Shown piece after piece: positions 59,348 through 64,000 of a stretch of 64,000 nt of DNA. The translations under genes and the position numbers were made by a program. The DNA is from Prescottella soli (GTDB lineage Bacteria; Actinomycetota; Actinomycetes; Mycobacteriales; Mycobacteriaceae). Below the pieces are notes generated by a model. It made no database searches, had not been told where the DNA came from, and worked only from the letters and a program-made list of their open reading frames with translations. Each line of letters begins with the position of its first letter. Within the stretch, counting starts at the first letter, position 1. The DNA lies in assembly GCF_040024445.1 (NCBI RefSeq), contig NZ_CP157276.1:3720001-3784000 (forward strand). Reading direction: 5' to 3'.

Positions 59348-59734
59348 ATGACGTACATGGGCAAGCCCTACTACCCGGTGTGGCTCGACAACCTGGCCGA
59401 CGACGTCACCCTGGAGGCCGCGGCGATGGACGGCACCGCGATCGGTGCCGAAGACGTCCGTGCCATCTTGGTCACGGCCCGCGAACTCTATGAGCACCAG
59501 GAGTTCAACTACGCCGGACCCTGCGGCGAGAGCAGCTTCCTCGAGGACTACACCAGCTCGGTCCACGGGACGTCCACGTATGTTGTCGTTCTGGTCACCT
59601 TCAACACCGCCGGGCAGACGCACCGTGTCGTGGTGAACCACCGGCCGCGCAGCGCGATGCTGCAGTTCTCCCGTTCGATGCTCGAGAAGTTCACCGGTAC
59701 CCCGTACGCACGATTCTGGGAAGGCACACCGTGA
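59348..59734 (+). CDS. NTF2-like protein, first tandem paralogue
   Basis: A 128-residue NTF2-like protein: MTYMGKPYYPVWLDNLADDV, AEDVRAILVTARELYEHQEF, NYAGPCGESSFLEDYTSSVH, YVVVLVTFNTAGQTHRVVVN and RSAMLQFSRSMLEKFTGTPY. It is highly similar along its full length to the next gene, with the same N-terminal MTYMGKPYYP and C-terminal WEGTP. ATG 59348 follows GGAGGCGCCGT (ten bases). No enzyme motif is recognised; NTF2 folds often bind small hydrophobic ligands. Confidence 0.85.
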   Translation: MTYMGKPYYPVWLDNLADDVTLEAAAMDGTAIGAEDVRAILVTARELYEHQEFNYAGPCGESSFLEDYTSSVHGTSTYVVVLVTFNTAGQTHRVVVNHRPRSAMLQFSRSMLEKFTGTPYARFWEGTP

Positions 59735-59828
59735 GCGGCGCGACACCAGACCTGATGGCATACGTACCGCTGCAGGAATGGTCGGTGTCGCAAGGGGGTT
59801 CGCTGCCAGTTGCGAGTGGAGACGTCGC

Positions 59829-60215
59829 ATGACGTACATGGGGAAGCCCTACTACCCGGCGTGGCTGGACAATCTGGCCGACGACGTCACGGGGGAAGGT
59901 GCGGCGTGGGACGGTGCCATCGCGGGCGCAGAGGCCGTCCACGAAGTGGTGGTCGCCGCCCGCGAGATATATGAATTCCAGGACTTTCACTACGCCGGCC
60001 CGTGCGGCGAGAACGGCTTCCTCGAGGACTACACCTCGGCGGTCCGCGGTGTGCCTCTCTACGTCATCGTCCTGGTCACGTTCAACGCGGCCGGAAAGGC
60101 CCAGCGCCTCGTGGTGAACCACCGTCCGCGGAGCGCCGTGCTGTTGTTGTCCCGCGTGATGCTCGAAAGGTTTGCCGGCACACCCCTCGCCAAGCATTGG
60201 GAAGGCACACCGTAG
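59829..60215 (+). CDS. NTF2-like protein, second tandem paralogue
   Basis: A 128-residue paralogue of the preceding gene: MTYMGKPYYPAWLDNLADDV, AEAVHEVVVAAREIYEFQDF, HYAGPCGENGFLEDYTSAVR, YVIVLVTFNAAGKAQRLVVN and RSAVLLLSRVMLERFAGTPL. The two proteins are the same length and about two-thirds identical by eye. They share the GPCGExxFLEDYTS core exactly. It follows its twin by 94 bp on the same strand. The copies may form a heterodimer or have different ligands. Confidence 0.85.
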   Translation: MTYMGKPYYPAWLDNLADDVTGEGAAWDGAIAGAEAVHEVVVAAREIYEFQDFHYAGPCGENGFLEDYTSAVRGVPLYVIVLVTFNAAGKAQRLVVNHRPRSAVLLLSRVMLERFAGTPLAKHWEGTP

Positions 60216-60218
60216 GGA

Positions 60219-60515
60219 GTGCAAGCGTCATCGGATTTCCGCACACGCGCACGCCGATTCGTTGCCTTCGGTAGCCTTGACGACACCGAGGACCGTGATG
60301 CCCGACCGATTGCGCCCGGCCCGCAGGGGACGGAGCCTGCATTCGTTTGCAGCGAGTGCTCCGTCGACACGACCGGACATTTTCGCGCCGCCAAGCTGGT
60401 AATCAGTCCGGATTCGGATGACACGCCTCCTGTGCGGCCCGCCGGGCGTCCCGGTCATGTCACGAAATCGGCGACTTGTCCTCGGTGCCGGGGAATCGTG
60501 TTGGCCCCGAGTTAA
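60219..60515 (+). CDS. possible small zinc-ribbon protein
   Basis: A 98-codon frame starting GTG 60219 with GGGAG directly upstream but too close. It has two CxxC pairs (FVCSECSVD at about 43-46; ATCPRCRGIV at about 87-90), which would make a zinc ribbon. The GC-rich wobble bias is weaker than in neighbouring genes, so this could be a diverged or spurious frame. It fills an otherwise empty 320-bp gap between the NTF2 pair and the NmrA-like gene. Confidence 0.4.
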   Translation: MQASSDFRTRARRFVAFGSLDDTEDRDARPIAPGPQGTEPAFVCSECSVDTTGHFRAAKLVISPDSDDTPPVRPAGRPGHVTKSATCPRCRGIVLAPS

Positions 60516-60536
60516 TCTCGGACGAAAGGTATGGAC

Positions 60537-61280
60537 ATGAAGATCGTCGTCATCGGCGGAACCGGACTGATCGGCTCGAAGGTCGTTGCTCTTCTGAATG
60601 AACTTGGTCATCAAGCGGTTCCGGCCTCGCGGAGCACAGGAGTGAACACGCTCACCGGCGAGGGAATGAATGAGATATTGCGGGGAGCGGGCGTGGTGGT
60701 CGATGTATCCAATTCGCCGTCGTTCGCCGACGACGATGTGATGAACTTCTTCCGGACTTCCACCGGGAACCTGCTCAACGCTGCCGCCGAGGCCGGTGTC
60801 GGTCATTACGTCGCCTTGTCGGTGGTTGGTTGTGATCGGATACCCGAGTCGGGGTACATGCGGGCGAAGGCGGCGCAGGAGGAACTGATCAAGGGCTCGA
60901 GCCTGCCGTACTCGCTGGTGCACGCCACGCAGTTCTTCGAATTCGCCGGAGGCATTGCCGATTCCGCGACAACGGACGGCAAGGTGCGGTTGTCCGATGC
61001 CAAGGTCCAGCCGTTGGCTGCCGAGGAGGTTGCGGCGGCCGTCGGAACGACCGCGGCCGGGGCGCCCATGAACGGCACCGTCGAGGTCGCAGGCCCCGAG
61101 GTTCTCGGGATGGACCAGTGGATCGGCGAGGTGCTGACGGCCCGCTCGGATCCCCGCGAGGTCATCACCGATCCGCAGGCGCCGTACTTCGGTGCGGTGC
61201 TGGAGCGTGACAGTTTGCTACCCGGAAGCGGCGCGCAGCTCGCGCAGATTCGGCTGTCGGAGTGGTTGGCCGGTCAGTAG
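60537..61280 (+). CDS. NmrA-like NAD(P)-binding protein
   Basis: A 247-residue atypical SDR. MKIVVIGGTGLIGSKVVALL has the GxxGxxG motif; NTLTGEGMNEILRGAGVVVD, VGHYVALSVVGCDRIPESGY, MRAKAAQEELIKGSSLPYSL (YxxxK), VHATQFFEFAGGIADSATTD and VQPLAAEEVAAAVGTT match SDR_a5/NmrA-like proteins annotated as NAD(P)H-binding or LysR-associated. ATG 60537 has AAAGG seven bases upstream; ATG 60531 precedes it in frame. Unlike the copy at 56931 it has a YxxxK-like segment. Confidence 0.88.
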   Translation: MKIVVIGGTGLIGSKVVALLNELGHQAVPASRSTGVNTLTGEGMNEILRGAGVVVDVSNSPSFADDDVMNFFRTSTGNLLNAAAEAGVGHYVALSVVGCDRIPESGYMRAKAAQEELIKGSSLPYSLVHATQFFEFAGGIADSATTDGKVRLSDAKVQPLAAEEVAAAVGTTAAGAPMNGTVEVAGPEVLGMDQWIGEVLTARSDPREVITDPQAPYFGAVLERDSLLPGSGAQLAQIRLSEWLAGQ

Positions 61281-61373
61281 GAGATCCGCGCTCCGGCCAG
61301 GTCGTCGATCGGCGGAACGTCGGTGCCGTCTGGTTCAATGTCGCCGAATCGGAGACTGGAGGGTGCGGACATC

Positions 61374-61745
61374 ATGGGGACCTGGGGCAGCGACAACTTC
61401 GCCGACGACACCGCCGCCGATCATCTCTCGGACCTGACCGGCCGGCTCGTCGACGAGGTCGCCAAGGCGATGTCCGGCGACCCGGTCGAGATCGAGCCGG
61501 ACGAGTACTGGGGCGTCGCGGTGCCGTGCAACCTGGAGTTGCTCCACCTGATCGCGCAGCAGCACTATGTCGGGGTCACCCTGCCGGACCCGGGGACCAT
61601 CGCCGGCTGGAAGGACCGGTTCCTGGCTGTCTGGGACGGGGCGATCGACGGGCTCGAGCCTGAGCCGGACTACAAGGTGCGGCGCCGCGAGGTCCTCGTG
61701 CGGACCTTCGACCAACTGGCTGAGCTGGCGAGGCGCGAGGAATGA
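61374..61745 (+). CDS. DUF4259 domain protein
   Basis: A 123-residue cytosolic protein. The MGTWGSDNFADDTAADHLSD opening is the DUF4259 signature. VAVPCNLELLHLIAQQHYVG and the end LPDPGTIAGWKDRFLAVWDG are typical. Function unknown; such proteins are often near toxin-immunity or stress genes. ATG 61374 has GGAGG about 11 bases upstream. Confidence 0.88.
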   Translation: MGTWGSDNFADDTAADHLSDLTGRLVDEVAKAMSGDPVEIEPDEYWGVAVPCNLELLHLIAQQHYVGVTLPDPGTIAGWKDRFLAVWDGAIDGLEPEPDYKVRRREVLVRTFDQLAELARREE

Positions 61746-61820
61746 GGACCCGGGCCGGCTCCCGCCGGCCCTCGCACGCGGCGACACCCTCGTCGTCTCT
61801 GACGACGTGACCGAGTCGAA

Positions 61821-61852
61821 TTGACATCCGGACCGTCACGACGGAATAGTGT
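61821..61852 (+). promoter_or_regulatory. ABC-F gene promoter
   Basis: A consensus -35 TTGACA (61821-61826) and a -10-like AATAGT (61845-61850, 18-base spacer) or TAGTGT (61847-61852). The transcript would begin on or next to the upstream ORF ATG at 61859, which fits a leaderless upstream ORF. Confidence 0.6.
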
Positions 61853-61858
61853 CCCGCC

Positions 61859-61936
61859 ATGCGCATCGCACCAGCCAAGAAGAGCCGTGAGCGGCTCCGC
61901 GTTGGCTTGATCTGGGTGCAGAGACGCAGTCGCTGA
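61859..61936 (+). CDS. 25-residue leader peptide upstream of the ABC-F gene
   Basis: A 25-codon ORF starting at ATG 61859, basic (MRIAPAKKSRERLRVGLIWV and then QRRSR). It starts at the expected transcription start and ends 266 bases before the ABC-F TTG. Upstream ORFs in such leaders sense stalled ribosomes in several Gram-positive ABC-F resistance genes. No ribosome site precedes it. Confidence 0.5.
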   Translation: MRIAPAKKSRERLRVGLIWVQRRSR

Positions 61937-62202
61937 CGCCGTCACGGATGAGCACCCTCCGCTAGCCGAGCAGATTCGGCTGCACACCACCCGCATTACC
62001 GGGTCATTCGGGTCCATCCCGGCGCACGGTTTCTTCGCTGCGCACCCATTCCGCGCGTCCGGACCGATCCACCGATGCGAGCTACCTCGTCCCGCCCGTC
62101 GTGAGGAACCCGACGGGTAGCGGCGACGCACGTCGCAGCCTTCGCCATCGAGCCTCGCGCCCATCGGATTCGGTCTCGACTGCACACATCCAGGGAACTG
62201 AC
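61937..62202 (+). promoter_or_regulatory. structured leader between upstream ORF and ABC-F start
   Basis: 266 bases with several hairpin-capable parts: AGCCGA-GCAGAT-TCGGCT (61964-61981), and ACCCG (around 61990) that can pair with either of two CGGGT elements downstream. No run of U. This is the usual form of a riboregulated leader in high-GC actinobacteria, but the structures are short. Confidence 0.45.
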
Positions 62203-63834
62203 TTGATCACCACCACAGACCTCGAAGTACGCGCCGGTACCCGGAGCCTCCTCACCGCACCCGGCCCCGCCCTGCGCGTGCAGGCTGGCGACCGCATCGG
62301 CCTCGTCGGGCGCAACGGTGCCGGAAAGACCACCACGCTGCGCATCCTCGCCGGCGAGGGCGAACCATACGCCGGCGCGGTCGTCCGCACCGGCGCGCTC
62401 GGCTACCTCCCGCAGGACCCCAAGGAGGGCGATCTCAACGTCCTGGCCAGGGACCGGGTGCTCTCAGCCCGCGGTCTCGACTCCATCCTGCGAGAGATGG
62501 AGCAGCAGCAGACGCTGATGGCGGAGCTGGTCGACGGCCCCCAACTGGACAAGGCGGTCCGCAAGTACGGCTCGCTCGAGGAGCGGTTCTCGGCGCTCGG
62601 CGGGTACGTTGCGGAATCCGAGGCCGCCCGGATCTGCCACAGCCTGGGCCTGCCGGACCGCATCCTCGCCCAGCCGCTGCGCACGTTGTCCGGCGGTCAG
62701 CGTCGTCGCGTGGAACTGGCCCGGATCCTGTTCGCCGCCTCGGACGGTTCCGGCGGCAAGTCGAACACCACGTTGTTGCTCGACGAGCCGACCAACCACC
62801 TCGACGCCGACTCCATCAGCTGGCTGCGCGGCTTCCTGCAGAACCACGAGGGTGGGCTGATCGTGATCAGTCACGACGCGGACTTGCTGGGCGACGTCGT
62901 GAACAAGGTGTGGTTCCTCGACGCCGTGCGGGGCGAGGCCGACGTCTACAACATGGAGTGGAAGAAGTATCTCGACGCGCGCGCGACCGACGAGGCGCGT
63001 CGACGCCGCGAGCGTGCGAACGCCGAGAAGAAGGCCGGCGCCCTGCGGGTGCAGGCCGCGAAGCTCGGTGCCAAGGCGACGAAGGCGACCGCGGCGCAGA
63101 ACATGGCGAAGCGGGCCGACAAGCTGATCGCCGACCTCGACGACGTTCGGGTGGACGACAAGGTCGCGCACATCCGGTTCCCCGAGCCGGCACCGTGCGG
63201 CAAGACGCCGCTGGTGGCGAAGAACCTGACCAAGGTGTACGGATCGCTGGAGATCTTCGCCGGCGTCGATCTCGCGATCGACCGCGGCAGCCGGGTCGTG
63301 ATCCTCGGACTCAACGGCACCGGTAAGACCACGCTGCTGAAACTGCTTGCGGGCGTGGAGAAGCCGGACCTCGGCGAGCTGGTCCCCGGGCACGGGCTCA
63401 AGGTCGGATACTTCGCGCAGGAGCACGACACCCTCGACGACGAGGCGACTGTGTGGGAGAACGTCCGGCACGCCGCCCCGGATGCGGGGGAGCAGGACCT
63501 ACGCGGACTGCTCGGCGCGTTCATGTTCACCGGACCGCAGCTCGAGCAGCCCGCCGGGACGCTGTCGGGTGGTGAGAAGACCCGTCTGGCGTTGGCCGGC
63601 CTGGTGTCCTCGGCGGCCAACGTGCTGTTGCTCGACGAGCCGACCAACAACCTGGACCCGGTATCCCGGGAGCAGGTGCTCGACGCGCTGCGCAGCTACA
63701 CCGGCGCCGTCGTCCTGGTCACCCACGACCCCGGCGCAGCCGAGGCCCTCGATCCGGAGCGGGTCATCCTGCTGCCCGACGGCACCGAGGACCACTGGTC
63801 GCAGGAGTACCGGGAGCTGATCCAGCTCGCCTGA
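62203..63834 (+). CDS. ABC-F ribosome-protection ATPase (Rv1473-like)
   Basis: A 543-residue cytosolic twin-ATPase with no membrane helices. Domain 1 has GLVGRNGAGKTTTLRIL, LSGGQRRRVELARIL and LLLDEPTNHLD. Domain 2 has ILGLNGTGKTTLLKLL, LSGGEKTRLALAGL and LLLDEPTNNLD. The interdomain linker (about 240-330: ARRRRERANAEKKAGALRVQ...) is the P-site tRNA-interacting antibiotic-resistance-domain region. Start TTG 62203 gives the family N-terminus MITTTDLEVRAG; the frame runs further upstream without a ribosome site. AGGGA precedes TTG by six bases. It likely protects ribosomes against macrolide-, lincosamide- or pleuromutilin-type drugs. Confidence 0.92.
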   Translation: MITTTDLEVRAGTRSLLTAPGPALRVQAGDRIGLVGRNGAGKTTTLRILAGEGEPYAGAVVRTGALGYLPQDPKEGDLNVLARDRVLSARGLDSILREMEQQQTLMAELVDGPQLDKAVRKYGSLEERFSALGGYVAESEAARICHSLGLPDRILAQPLRTLSGGQRRRVELARILFAASDGSGGKSNTTLLLDEPTNHLDADSISWLRGFLQNHEGGLIVISHDADLLGDVVNKVWFLDAVRGEADVYNMEWKKYLDARATDEARRRRERANAEKKAGALRVQAAKLGAKATKATAAQNMAKRADKLIADLDDVRVDDKVAHIRFPEPAPCGKTPLVAKNLTKVYGSLEIFAGVDLAIDRGSRVVILGLNGTGKTTLLKLLAGVEKPDLGELVPGHGLKVGYFAQEHDTLDDEATVWENVRHAAPDAGEQDLRGLLGAFMFTGPQLEQPAGTLSGGEKTRLALAGLVSSAANVLLLDEPTNNLDPVSREQVLDALRSYTGAVVLVTHDPGAAEALDPERVILLPDGTEDHWSQEYRELIQLA

Positions 63835-63848
63835 CCCTTGCCGAATCG

Positions 63849-63893
63849 GGGTGTGGAGTCGTTTCCGCCGACGACGGGCACGACTCCACACCC
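63849..63893. terminator. hairpin terminator after ABC-F gene
   Basis: A perfect 14-bp stem GGGTGTGGAGTCGT (63849-63862) and its complement (63880-63893) with a 17-base loop, 14 bases past the ABC-F stop and 29 bases before the next, convergent, stop. Confidence 0.85.
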
Positions 63894-63922
63894 GGGCGGT
63901 GGCGGTCGGGGGAGCGGGGTGC

Positions 63923-64000
63923 CTACCAGTGCTGACCGGCGCAGGTGTCCGTAGGCCGTTCCCGGTCCGCCGCGACTGCGGGACTGCTGACCTTCCGGAC
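63923..64000 (-). CDS. C-terminal end of an unknown protein (truncated by window edge)
   Basis: The last 25 codons of a minus-strand frame running off the end: VRKVSSPAVAADRERPTDTC then AGQHW and a stop at 63923-63925. The composition could be the tail of an exported protein, but too little is present to identify it. Support is the open frame and the convergent terminator in front of it. Confidence 0.4.
   Translation of the reverse strand, partial: VRKVSSPAVAADRERPTDTCAGQHW

Noticed and set aside
1-64000. Search by eye for tRNA or rRNA genes, CRISPR repeats, insertion sequences, integrases or attachment sites
   Set aside because: No cloverleaf-type sequence, regularly spaced repeats, transposase, integrase or flanking duplication was seen.

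Overview
The window is a high-GC actinobacterial chromosome segment. Its gene content points to the Mycobacteriales, most likely Rhodococcus or a close relative such as Prescottella: an arabinan-assembly locus with aftD, a DUF3068/PorA-type protein, a WhiB regulator, a wax-ester synthase/DGAT-type acyltransferase, and a run of genes in the same order as the M. tuberculosis Rv0223c-Rv0244c region. I see no tRNA, rRNA, CRISPR array, insertion sequence or prophage. Genus assignment and M. tuberculosis locus names come from recognised families and gene order, not from a search.

Layout. 1-7.5 kb: end of an APC permease, a CDF cation exporter, a LuxR-type regulator, an aldehyde dehydrogenase, a ROK sugar kinase, an SDR without the usual Tyr/Lys, and a methyltransferase. 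7.6-19.3 kb: cell-envelope locus with a GT4 glycosyltransferase, a large polytopic protein, a MOP-type flippase, a DUF3068 protein, an acyltransferase-3 protein, the 1455-residue arabinosyltransferase AftD and a 57-residue DUF2613 protein. Several convergent pairs overlap at their 3' ends. 19.3-24.9 kb: isochorismate synthase, universal stress protein, LpqI-type lipoprotein glycosidase, TetR and WhiB regulators, and a small MerR regulator. 24.9-37.7 kb: fatty-acid module htdX-fabG4 // fadA2 ... fadE5, with five other genes (VanW-domain protein, YhgE/Pip-type membrane protein, degenerate ABC ATPase, flavin-binding protein, MocR regulator) between fadA2 and fadE5. A 36-bp near-perfect palindrome lies midway between fabG4 and fadA2, and a matching 16-bp element precedes the TetR gene.

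37.8-49.6 kb: methyltransferase, NTF2-like protein, a 482-residue unknown, a secreted DUF4185 protein, FabH, aldo/keto reductase, membrane-anchored HNH nuclease, wax-ester synthase family protein, small unknowns, a secreted S1 protease and a DoxX protein. 49.8-55.9 kb: DUF1801 protein, an NfeD-like/flotillin pair, HEAT-like protein, arylsulfatase and a short GerW-like membrane protein. 55.9-64 kb: LysR regulator divergent from an NmrA-like/DUF1772 operon, DUF302 protein, two tandem paralogous NTF2-like proteins, another NmrA-like protein, a DUF4259 protein, and an antibiotic-type ABC-F protein behind a structured leader with a 25-codon upstream ORF.

How it fits together: the first half builds envelope arabinan (GT4, flippase, AftD, acyltransferase, PorA-like) and handles fatty acids (HtdX dehydratase, FabG4 reductase, FadA2 thiolase, FadE5 dehydrogenase), probably under the nearby TetR. 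The second half is mostly accessory enzymes, stress and envelope-maintenance genes in short operons, each closed by strong hairpin terminators.
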